Below, one piece after another: positions 1-5,660 of a stretch of 7,154 nucleotides of DNA. Each line of letters starts with the position of its first letter. Within the stretch, counting starts at the first letter, position 1. The notes under the pieces were generated by a model. It was not told the origin of the DNA. It made no database searches and saw only the letters and a program-made list of their open reading frames with translations. The translations under genes and the position numbers were made by a program. Source of the stretch: Nitrospiria bacterium (GTDB lineage Bacteria > Nitrospirota > CAKKRA01 > 9FT-COMBO-42-15); the NCBI GenBank assembly GCA_919902475.1, contig CAKKRA010000007.1:1-7154 (forward strand), in the 5' to 3' direction.

Positions 1-340
1 AAGAATTACCCATATTCCCTCAGGCATTGCTGTAAACTGTCAGGATGAGCGATCACAGTTAAAGAATAAGAATAAGGCAATGCGAATATTGCGTTCAAGG
101 CTCATGGAGATAGAGCGGGAAAAGCAGGAGGCTGAGATTGCCCAGTCAAGGAAGTCGCAGATAGGAAGCGGCGACAGGAGCGAAAAGATACGTACATACA
201 ATTATCCCCAGAACAGGGTTACAGACCATCGGATCGGCATGAGCCTTTACAAGCTTGAGGCTGTGCTGGACGGCGGCATAGATGAGTTTATAGATGTCCT
301 GACTACTTCGGATAATGCGGAGAGGCTGAAGAACCTGTAA
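1..340 (+). CDS. prfA: Peptide chain release factor 1 (RF1), C-terminal part; 5' end outside window
   Basis: This is the 3' end of the gene for class I release factor RF1, which reads UAA and UAG stop codons and triggers peptide release on the ribosome. The reading frame is open from base 2, so the ATG at 80 is an internal methionine and not the start. The visible 112 residues begin RITHIPSGIAVNCQDERSQ, which normally follows shortly after the GGQ peptidyl-hydrolysis loop. They continue through KNKNKAM, GSGDRSEKIRTYN and PQNRVTDHRIG, all classic RF1 motifs. The GDRSEKIRTYN version separates RF1 from RF2. The GGQ loop and the PxT anticodon-like motif lie upstream and cannot be checked. The gene ends in TAA at 338-340 and is followed at once by a GGCTAA-type repeat and then murA. 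The usual partner gene prmC, for the GGQ methyltransferase, does not follow. Confidence 0.97.
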   Translation, partial: RITHIPSGIAVNCQDERSQLKNKNKAMRILRSRLMEIEREKQEAEIAQSRKSQIGSGDRSEKIRTYNYPQNRVTDHRIGMSLYKLEAVLDGGIDEFIDVLTTSDNAERLKNL

Positions 341-380
341 AAAGGCTAAGGGCTAAAGGCAAAAGGCTAAAGTGTAGCCT
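341..380 (+). repeat. GGCTAA-rich repeat between prfA and murA, copy 1
   Basis: The stretch begins at the base after the prfA stop codon. GGCTAA occurs at 344-349, 351-356 and 365-370. Positions 341-364 match positions 5496-5519, downstream of hisB, at 23 of 24 bases (the only difference is A at 348 versus C at 5503). The end of the stretch can fold into a small hairpin: AGGCTA (364-369), 5-nt loop, TAGCCT (375-380). No T-run follows, so it does not look like an intrinsic terminator. Function unknown; a dispersed intergenic repeat is the simplest reading. Confidence 0.75.
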
Positions 381-386
381 GTGAGT

Positions 387-405
387 GAGGTTATAAACAA
401 GATTG
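387..405 (+). promoter_or_regulatory. Ribosome binding site and TTG start of murA
   Basis: GAGG at 387-390 is the best Shine-Dalgarno match before the TTG at 403-405, with a rather long 12-nt spacer. An in-frame TAA at 394-396 excludes any earlier start in this frame, and the GTG at 381 is in another frame that soon closes. The TTG gives a protein starting MQKIIINGG, which places the SGAKNA motif at the usual distance from the N terminus of MurA, so TTG is accepted as the start. Confidence 0.7.
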
Positions 406-1665
406 CAAAAGATTATAATCAATGGCGGTATCAAACTTAAGGGAGAGGTTAAAATCAGCGGGGCAAAGAATGCAGCCCTTCCAATAATGGCTGCTTCCCT
501 TCTTGCGCAGTCTGAGTGTATTATTCACAATGTCCCGAGGCTTATGGATGTTGCTACAATGGGTAAGCTCATCAATTATCTTGGCGCAGAGGTCAAGGGC
601 ATTGAGGAGAATAATACCATCAGCATAAATACAAAGGCGCTTGTAAAAAGCGACGCCCCTTATGAGCTTGTTAAGACAATGAGGGCGTCTGTCCTTGTTC
701 TTGGCCCGCTGATTGTCAGATGCGGCGAGGCAAAGGTCTCTCTTCCAGGCGGCTGCGCCATTGGCGCAAGGCCTATTAATCTTCATCTCATGGGTCTTGA
801 GAAGATGGGCGCAGAGATAAAGCTTGAGCACGGTTATGTGCGGTTAAAGGCAAAGAGGCTGAAAGGCGCAAAGATATATCTTGATATCTCCACTGTAACA
901 GGCACAGAGAATCTTATGATGGCAGCAGCTCTGGCAAAAGGCGTTACAGTAATTGAAAATGCTGCATGCGAGCCGGAGGTGGTTGATCTGGCAAATTTCT
1001 TGAATAAGATGGGCGCAAAGATTTCTGGCGCAGGCACAGATGTAATTACAATAGAGGGTGTTGATTCATTAAAAGGCACAGAATACAGGGTCATGCCTGA
1101 CCGTATAGAGGCAGGGACATACGCTGCTGCCTCTGCTATTACAGAGGGCGATGTTTTGTTAAAGAACTGTATGCCCAGACATCTTGATGCAGTAATATCA
1201 AAACTTAGAGAGACAGGCGCAGAGGTTACAGAAGAAGCTGATTCTATGAGGGTGAAGAGAAAAGGAAGATTAAAGGCGTCAGATGTTAAAACACTCCCCT
1301 ATCCCGGATTTCCAACAGACATGCAGGCGCAGTTTATGGCCTTGATGAGCTTAGCAGAAGGGACAAGCATAATAACAGAGACTATTTTTGAAAACAGATT
1401 CACACATGTGTCAGAGTTAAAGAGGATGGGCGCAGATATAAAGATTCAGGGCAATACTGCTGTTGTAAAGGGTGCGGCAAGGCTTAGCGGCGCGCCTGTG
1501 ATGGCAACTGATTTGCGGGCAAGCGCATCATTAATCATTGCAGGCATCGCAGCAGAAGGCGAGACAGAGATTTCCCGCATATATCACCTTGACAGGGGAT
1601 ATGAGATGATTGAGGAGAAGATGTCGGCATTAGGCGCTAAGATAAAAAGGGTGGCAGCTTCGTAA
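403..1665 (+). CDS. murA: UDP-N-acetylglucosamine 1-carboxyvinyltransferase (MurA)
   Basis: MurA transfers enolpyruvate from phosphoenolpyruvate to UDP-GlcNAc, the first committed step of cytoplasmic peptidoglycan precursor synthesis. The 420 residues match the normal family length of about 420 and show the two-domain EPSP-synthase-like fold pattern. Key residues are present: Lys22-Asn23 in ISGAKNAALP, the active-site loop LPGGCAIGARP with Cys118 and Arg123, the catalytic aspartate Asp306 in GFPTDMQAQF, Asp370/Arg372 in TDLRASASL, and Arg398 in HLDRGYE. Cys118 corresponds to E. coli Cys115, the residue alkylated by fosfomycin, so the enzyme is of the fosfomycin-sensitive type rather than the natural Cys-to-Asp variant. 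The start is TTG, forced by an upstream in-frame stop. The gene sits 62 nt after prfA. Its stop codon lies inside the left end of a long palindromic element that separates it from hisG. Identification is secure. Confidence 0.98.
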   Translation: MQKIIINGGIKLKGEVKISGAKNAALPIMAASLLAQSECIIHNVPRLMDVATMGKLINYLGAEVKGIEENNTISINTKALVKSDAPYELVKTMRASVLVLGPLIVRCGEAKVSLPGGCAIGARPINLHLMGLEKMGAEIKLEHGYVRLKAKRLKGAKIYLDISTVTGTENLMMAAALAKGVTVIENAACEPEVVDLANFLNKMGAKISGAGTDVITIEGVDSLKGTEYRVMPDRIEAGTYAAASAITEGDVLLKNCMPRHLDAVISKLRETGAEVTEEADSMRVKRKGRLKASDVKTLPYPGFPTDMQAQFMALMSLAEGTSIITETIFENRFTHVSELKRMGADIKIQGNTAVVKGAARLSGAPVMATDLRASASLIIAGIAAEGETEISRIYHLDRGYEMIEEKMSALGAKIKRVAAS

Positions 1666-1770
1666 AAAAGCCCATCTGCTGCGTTGTCGCTTCGGCCTCG
1701 CATCCTCACATACTAACATGTATGCTGCGGTGCGAGTCCTTACTCCGCCTTGCATCTGGAGCTTTTTTAC
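1662..1770 (+). repeat. Imperfect long palindrome between murA and hisG (possible dispersed repeat or terminator)
   Basis: The ends are a perfect 10-bp inverted repeat, GTAAAAAAGC (1662-1671) and GCTTTTTTAC (1761-1770). Inside are further paired blocks: CTCGCA (1697-1702) with TGCGAG (1731-1736), and CATAC (1709-1713) with GTATG (1720-1724) around a 6-nt loop. The left end includes the murA stop codon. The right end provides six Ts, so a transcript could terminate here in either direction, but pairing near the T-run is interrupted. The element also contains two internal direct repeats, GCTGCG(T/G)TG at 1678 and 1724, and GCCT(C/T)GCATC at 1695 and 1747. From memory it resembles GC-rich palindromes dispersed in several environmental bacteria; this was not checked. 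Confidence 0.75.
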
Positions 1771-1801
1771 TTTGCTGTTTAAATTTTGATTGGATATATA
1801 A

Positions 1802-2482
1802 ATGAAGAAGATTGTAAATAAAGAATCAAAAAAAGACGCACTTGACTCTTTGATTATTGCCCTTCCAAAGGGCAAGCTCCTTGAGCCCTCAATCAAGCTT
1901 TTTTCAAAGATTGGCATTAAGGCAGATGGTGATCTGAAAAAGACAAGAAGGCTTATCTTTGATGCGCCGAAATCAAATGTTAAATTTTTGATTATAAGGG
2001 CAACAGATGTGCCGACCTATGTGGAATACGGGGCTGCTGATATCGGCATTGTTGGCAAGGATGTCCTTATGGAGCAGAGCAAGGATGTTTATGAGCCTGT
2101 TGATTTGAAATACGGCTACTGCCAGATTGTAATTGCCAAGCCGGAGAAAGAGAAACTGTCTGAAGGCAAAGAAGGATTATCAAGACAGCGCATTGCAACT
2201 AAGTATCCGAACATCACTGAGAGGTATTTCAGCCAGAAGGGCGCTCAGGCAGAGATAATAAAGCTCTACGGCTCAATAGAGATTGCGCCATTAACAGGTC
2301 TTTCAGACAGGATAGTTGATTTGATCTCTACAGGCCGGACATTGAAGGAGAATGGTCTTGTGGTTGTGGAGAGGGTTGCTGAGTCTACTGCAAGGCTGAT
2401 TGTGAACCGTGCAAGCATGAAGATAAAGTATAAAAGGATTAAAGAGATAATAGAGGCTGTAAAAAAGGTAACGGCAAAATGA
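1802..2482 (+). CDS. hisG: ATP phosphoribosyltransferase, short (HisZ-dependent type) catalytic subunit
   Basis: HisG condenses ATP with PRPP to give N1-phosphoribosyl-ATP, the first and normally feedback-controlled step of histidine synthesis. The 226 residues fit the short HisG form. The catalytic bilobal domain is present (LIIALPKGKLLEPS at 17-30, RATDVPTYVEYGAADIGIVG at 66-85, and the PRPP-binding loop DLISTGRTL at 173-181). The C-terminal ACT-like regulatory domain of the long, about 290-300 residue form is absent. Short HisG enzymes usually act as a complex with HisZ, which is not in this window. About 14 lysine-rich residues precede the usual family start; a TTG at 1850 (Leu17) would give a more canonical length but has no ribosome site. 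The ATG at 1802 has only a weak GGA (1792-1794) upstream, so the start is less certain than the identity. The last four bases overlap hisD (ATGA). Confidence 0.95.
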   Translation: MKKIVNKESKKDALDSLIIALPKGKLLEPSIKLFSKIGIKADGDLKKTRRLIFDAPKSNVKFLIIRATDVPTYVEYGAADIGIVGKDVLMEQSKDVYEPVDLKYGYCQIVIAKPEKEKLSEGKEGLSRQRIATKYPNITERYFSQKGAQAEIIKLYGSIEIAPLTGLSDRIVDLISTGRTLKENGLVVVERVAESTARLIVNRASMKIKYKRIKEIIEAVKKVTAK

Positions 2483-3768
2483 AAATCATAGGCTACAGGT
2501 CTTCTGATTTCAAAAATGAGATAAAGAGGATAATAGAGCGCGGTGATATAGATATATCAGAGATAGAGTCATCAGTAAAAAAGATTATTCAGGATGTCCG
2601 TGAGCGAGGCGATGAGGCTGTAATTGAATATACAAAGAGATTTGATGGAATATCTTTAAAGGCATCTGAACTGTCAATCAAGAAAAAGGAGATAAAAGAG
2701 GCCTATTCAAAAACCACAAAGAAGAATATAGAGAGCCTGCAGTTTGCTGCTGAGAGGATTAAGGAGTTTCACAAGAAACAGAAATTTGAGTCATGGTCTT
2801 ATGAAAAGGACGGCATAATGCTCGGCCAGATTGTAAGGCCTTTATCATGTGTTGGCATGTATGTGCCCGGCGGCAAGGCGTCATATCCTTCAACAGTATT
2901 AATGAATGCACTGCCTGCAAAGTCAGCAGCCGTTGAAAGATTGATAATGACTGTCCCGACACCACAGGGTGAAATTGATCCGAATGTATTAGTTGCTGCG
3001 GATATTGCAGGCATTGACGAAATATACAGGATTGGCGGCGCTCAGGCGATTGCTGCATTGGCCTTTGGCACAAAAACCATTCCAAAGGTTGATAAAATTG
3101 TAGGCCCAGGAAATATATATGTTGCTGTTGCAAAGAAGCTCGTCTTCGGCTATGTGGATATTGATATGATTGCTGGTCCGAGCGAGATACTGATAATTGC
3201 AGATGAGACAGCAGAGCCTGCATTTATTGCAGCGGACATGCTATCACAGGCAGAGCATGATGAGAGGGCGTCAGCCATACTTGTTACGCCTTCAAAGAAG
3301 ACAGCAGAGAAGGTTAATAACGAGATAGAAAAGCAGCTTTCTGAATTAAAGAGAAAAGAGATAGCGAGAAAATCTATTGACGATTACGGGATAATAGTTG
3401 TGGTAGAGGACCTGAATGAGGCTGTAAAGATTGCAAATGAAATAGCGCCTGAGCACCTTGAGCTTTCTGTTGAGAACCCTGATGATATCCTCGGCCTGAT
3501 TAAAAATGCAGGCGCAGTATTCCTCGGACACTATACGCCAGAGGCTGTAGGCGACTACATTGCAGGCCCGAGCCACACACTGCCTACAGGCGGCACAGCA
3601 AGGTTCTTTTCGCCATTGTCTGTAGAGGATTTTTTTAAGAGGATGAGCGTTATATCCTATCCAAAGGATGAGCTTGTTGCTGCTGCAGGCGATATTGAAA
3701 GGATTGCAGAGATGGAGGGACTTGAGGCGCATGCAAGGTCAGTGAGGATAAGGGTGAAAAAAATATAA
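2479..3768 (+). CDS. hisD: Histidinol dehydrogenase
   Basis: HisD is a zinc- and NAD-dependent enzyme that oxidises L-histidinol via histidinal to L-histidine, the last two steps of the pathway. The 429 residues match the typical length of about 430. Signature regions are CVGMYVPGGKASYPST (124-139), RIGGAQAIAALAFGT (184-198), VGPGNIYVAVAKK (208-220) and IAGPSEILIIAD (231-242). The expected zinc ligands are all visible: Gln257 and His260 in SQAEHDERA, Asp359 in VGDYIAGPSHT, and His418 in LEAHARSV. The catalytic pair Glu325-His326 lies in APEHLEL, and the substrate-binding His366 in GPSHTLPTGG. The ATG overlaps the hisG stop codon as ATGA, indicating translational coupling; an AAGG lies about 10 nt upstream inside hisG. 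It is followed by a 57-nt gap containing a strong hairpin before hisC. Confidence 0.98.
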   Translation: MKIIGYRSSDFKNEIKRIIERGDIDISEIESSVKKIIQDVRERGDEAVIEYTKRFDGISLKASELSIKKKEIKEAYSKTTKKNIESLQFAAERIKEFHKKQKFESWSYEKDGIMLGQIVRPLSCVGMYVPGGKASYPSTVLMNALPAKSAAVERLIMTVPTPQGEIDPNVLVAADIAGIDEIYRIGGAQAIAALAFGTKTIPKVDKIVGPGNIYVAVAKKLVFGYVDIDMIAGPSEILIIADETAEPAFIAADMLSQAEHDERASAILVTPSKKTAEKVNNEIEKQLSELKRKEIARKSIDDYGIIVVVEDLNEAVKIANEIAPEHLELSVENPDDILGLIKNAGAVFLGHYTPEAVGDYIAGPSHTLPTGGTARFFSPLSVEDFFKRMSVISYPKDELVAAAGDIERIAEMEGLEAHARSVRIRVKKI

Positions 3769-3773
3769 AATCA

Positions 3774-3808
3774 CCCTCACCCTAACCCTCTCCCGTCAAG
3801 GGAGAGGG
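3774..3808 (+). repeat. CCCT-periodic sequence ending in a 9-bp perfect hairpin, hisD-hisC gap
   Basis: CCCTCA, CCCTAA, CCCTCT and CCC follow each other in a 6-nt period from 3774 to 3794. The last part, CCCTCTCCC (3786-3794), pairs perfectly with GGGAGAGGG (3800-3808) around the loop GTCAA. No T-run follows, so it is not a standard intrinsic terminator. It could stabilise mRNA ends or slow translation into hisC, whose Shine-Dalgarno begins 6 nt after the stem. The form resembles, from memory, a widespread small intergenic palindrome of many Gram-negative genomes. Confidence 0.8.
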
Positions 3809-3825
3809 AATAAGAGAGTGTGTAA

Positions 3826-4884
3826 ATGAAAAATATAAAACAGCTCATAAGAAAAGAGGTTCTGAAATTAAAGGCATACGAGGTGGCAGAGGTTTCTGCT
3901 AAGATACGACTTGATGCAAATGAGAATCCTTTTGCGCTTCCTCCTGAATTAAAAGATATGCTCTTAAAAGAGGTGGAGAAGATTCTCCTTAACCGCTATC
4001 CAGACGGCAGCTCTCATGAGCTCAGACAGATTATATCATTACAGCTTGGTGTAAATATGGATGAGGTAATGATTGGCAACGGCTCTGATGAGCTTATACA
4101 GATGATTATCACTGCCTTTGGCTCTCCTCCTGAAAAGGCGCTCTATCCTGTCCCGACCTTCAGCATGTATGGTATAATTGCAAAGGCGCAGGGATATGTT
4201 CCATTGGAGATGCCCCTTGATGATAATTTTGACCTTGATGCAGATAAGATATTAAAGACAGCGAAAAAAGAGAAGCCGAAGGCAATATTTTTGAGTTATC
4301 CAAATAATCCTACAGGAAACTGCTTTTCAGAGGAAAGGATATTAAGGATTATTAAAGGGTGTGGTTTTCCTGTTGTAGTAGACGAGGCATATTATGATTT
4401 TTCAAGAAAGACTTTTTTGCCTTATCTCAAAAAATATAAGAATCTGATAATACTCCGCTCCCTTTCCAAGATTGGATTAGCAGGTTTAAGAATAGGGATA
4501 TTGATAGCAGACAAGGGGATTGTAAAAGAGCTGAATAAGGTGAGGCTGCCATATAACCTGAATAGCTATTCACAGGTAATTGCAAGCAGTGTCCTGAAAA
4601 ACAGAAAGGCTATTGATGAACAGGTTAATAATATTATATCTGAAAGGCAGAGGCTGGCAGAGGAAATGAAAGGGATAGATAGGTTAATAGTCTATCCATC
4701 TGATTCAAATTTTATATTCTTTAAGACAAACAATGCAGATAAGATATTTAAAGGGCTTATTAACAGGGGTATACTTATAAGGAACATGAATAAACCCGGC
4801 AGATTAAAAAACTGCCTCAGGGTTACAGTCGGAACACCAGAGGAGAATGGGGAGTTTTTAAGTGCATTAAAAGAGTTGGTATAG
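3826..4884 (+). CDS. hisC: Histidinol-phosphate aminotransferase
   Basis: HisC is a PLP enzyme of the class I/II aminotransferase fold that converts imidazole-acetol phosphate and glutamate to L-histidinol phosphate. The 352 residues match the family length of about 350. Visible motifs are RLDANENPF (28-36), NRYPDGSSHELR (56-67), IGNGSDELIQ (83-92, phosphate cradle), LSYPNNPTGN (156-165, with Asn161), VVVDEAYYDF (183-192, with Asp186 and Tyr189), and ILRSLSKIGLAGLRIG (209-224). In the last, Lys215 should be the Schiff-base lysine and Arg222 a PLP-phosphate contact. Arg332 in CLRVTVGTPEEN is the expected substrate-carboxylate arginine. The ATG has GAGAG at 3814-3818, 7 nt upstream. Related aminotransferases can be hard to separate by sequence alone, but the position between hisD and hisB makes HisC very likely. 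It ends in TAG, 13 nt before hisB. Confidence 0.97.
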   Translation: MKNIKQLIRKEVLKLKAYEVAEVSAKIRLDANENPFALPPELKDMLLKEVEKILLNRYPDGSSHELRQIISLQLGVNMDEVMIGNGSDELIQMIITAFGSPPEKALYPVPTFSMYGIIAKAQGYVPLEMPLDDNFDLDADKILKTAKKEKPKAIFLSYPNNPTGNCFSEERILRIIKGCGFPVVVDEAYYDFSRKTFLPYLKKYKNLIILRSLSKIGLAGLRIGILIADKGIVKELNKVRLPYNLNSYSQVIASSVLKNRKAIDEQVNNIISERQRLAEEMKGIDRLIVYPSDSNFIFFKTNNADKIFKGLINRGILIRNMNKPGRLKNCLRVTVGTPEENGEFLSALKELV

Positions 4885-4900
4885 AGAGGAGCATATTATG
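4885..4900 (+). promoter_or_regulatory. Strong Shine-Dalgarno and ATG of hisB
   Basis: AGAGGAG at 4885-4891 begins directly after the hisC TAG and lies 6 nt before the ATG at 4898. It is the best ribosome binding site in the window and fixes the hisB start. Confidence 0.8.
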
Positions 4901-5488
4901 CCGCGCACAGCAAAGGTAGAGAGAAAGACAACAGAGACCCAGATAAAGATTAAATTAAATATAGACGGGAAGGGTGATGCATGCATAGACACAACCATCC
5001 CATTCCTTGATCACATGCTGAATCTGATGACAAGGCACGGCTTCTTTGATATGGATTTAACAGCAAGGGGAGATACAGAGATAGACTTTCACCACACAGT
5101 GGAGGATATCGGCATTGTTCTCGGCGATGCAGTAACATCTGCGCTCAGCGATAAGAAAGGGATAAAAAGATACGGCAGCGCAACAGTGCCGATGGATGAG
5201 GCGATTGCAACTGTAAATCTTGATATAAGCGGCAGGCCGTATCTTGTGTATAATGTGCAGCTTGGCAAAAAGTGCAAAATCAGGAACTTTGAGCCAGGGC
5301 TTATTGAGGATTTTTTCAGGGCATTTGTAAATCACAGCGGGATAACACTGCATATAAATGTGCAGTATGGAAGGGACACGCACCACATCATAGAGGCGGT
5401 ATTCAAGGCATTCGGCAGGGCGCTGGATGCTGCGACTTCTGTGGATGAGAGGATAAAGGGTGTTCTTTCCACAAAAGGAAAAATATAA
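4898..5488 (+). CDS. hisB: Imidazoleglycerol-phosphate dehydratase, monofunctional
   Basis: HisB (IGPD) removes water from imidazole glycerol phosphate to give imidazole acetol phosphate, using a di-manganese centre in a 24-subunit assembly. The 196 residues are a complete dehydratase alone; the N-terminal histidinol-phosphatase domain of the enterobacterial bifunctional HisB is absent. The two pseudo-repeated halves each carry a metal motif: HHTVED at 65-70 and HHIIEA at 162-167. The further conserved stretches IPFLDHMLNLMTRHG (34-48), VPMDEA (97-102) and FVNHSGITLH (143-152) are present. The start has a strong Shine-Dalgarno. The gene lies 13 nt after hisC and 172 nt before hisH, the longest gap in the window, which is filled with repeats. 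Because the phosphatase is missing, histidinol phosphate must be dephosphorylated by a separate enzyme encoded elsewhere. Confidence 0.98.
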   Translation: MPRTAKVERKTTETQIKIKLNIDGKGDACIDTTIPFLDHMLNLMTRHGFFDMDLTARGDTEIDFHHTVEDIGIVLGDAVTSALSDKKGIKRYGSATVPMDEAIATVNLDISGRPYLVYNVQLGKKCKIRNFEPGLIEDFFRAFVNHSGITLHINVQYGRDTHHIIEAVFKAFGRALDAATSVDERIKGVLSTKGKI

Positions 5489-5490
5489 AG

Positions 5491-5519
5491 AGGCTAAAGG
5501 CTCAGGGCTAAAGGCAAAA
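5491..5519 (+). repeat. GGCTAA-rich repeat downstream of hisB, copy 2
   Basis: The stretch starts 3 nt after the hisB stop codon, with GGCTAA at 5492-5497 and 5506-5511. Positions 5496-5519 match 341-364 at 23 of 24 bases. Both copies are in the same orientation and both lie just behind a stop codon. It is followed by AT-rich sequence and the 9-bp array. Unknown function. Confidence 0.75.
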
Positions 5520-5534
5520 TAAAAAGTAGAAAAT

Positions 5535-5640
5535 GTTGACTGGTTAATTAAGTTGAATAAGTTGATTAGGTTTATTGGGTTGACTGAGTTATTTAGATTT
5601 TTACCATTCAACATACTCAACTTAATTAGCTTAATCAACT
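5535..5640 (+). repeat. Degenerate 9-bp tandem array with an inverted second arm, hisB-hisH gap
   Basis: The left arm (5535-5596) is one 8-nt unit, GTTGACTG, followed by six 9-nt units starting at 5543, 5552, 5561, 5570, 5579 and 5588, consensus roughly GTTGATTAG. After 7 nt, the right arm holds the same unit in reverse orientation (5604-5612, 5613-5621, 5622-5630, 5631-5639; read on the - strand as GTTGAATGG, GTTGAGTAT, GCTAATTAA, GTTGATTAA). Positions 5543-5569 and 5604-5630 are complementary at 22 of 27 positions plus one G-T wobble, leaving a loop of 34 nt, so the transcript ahead of hisH could form a long AT-rich stem. No coding sense is apparent. Confidence 0.8.
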
Positions 5641-5660
5641 AAAAATGGAGCGGAGCGACG

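Noticed and set aside
80..340. Separate small protein starting at the ATG at 80
   Set aside because: The frame is open upstream to the window edge and the upstream codons encode conserved RF1 sequence, so the ATG is internal.
391..831. Open frame on the - strand of 146 codons
   Set aside because: It lies opposite murA, has no recognisable domain and a low-complexity, cysteine-rich composition, and is the antisense shadow of a well-conserved gene.
1771..1801. Possible promoter ahead of hisG (AT-rich, TATATA near 1795)
   Set aside because: The -10-like box lies too close to the ATG, and no convincing -35 box sits at the right distance. A leaderless start cannot be excluded but is not supported.
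1662..1801. A his leader peptide or T-box attenuator before hisG
   Set aside because: No short open frame with a run of histidine codons and no T-box signature; the gap is taken up by the palindrome and a short AT-rich stretch.
1630..1917. Open frame on the - strand spanning the murA-hisG gap
   Set aside because: It reads through the palindrome and into both neighbouring genes; no ribosome site or family resemblance. The palindrome explains the sequence better.
3774..3794. CCCTAA-like units as a telomere-type or CRISPR-type repeat
   Set aside because: Only three and a half degenerate units with no spacers; better explained as part of the hairpin element.
3786..3808. Hairpin after hisD as an intrinsic terminator
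   Set aside because: The stem is strong but is followed by AATAAGAGAG with no T-run, and hisC begins 17 nt later.
5580..5607. Sigma-70-like pair TTGACT / TACCAT with a 16-nt spacer ahead of hisH
   Set aside because: The -35 match is produced by the repeat unit itself (TTGACT also occurs at 5536) and the -10 matches only 4 of 6; too weak to call.
5057..5638. Open frame on the - strand of 193 codons with a repeating I-N-L pattern near its start
   Set aside because: The repeating residues come from the 9-bp array read in frame (three codons per unit); the rest is antisense to hisB. No independent sign of a gene.
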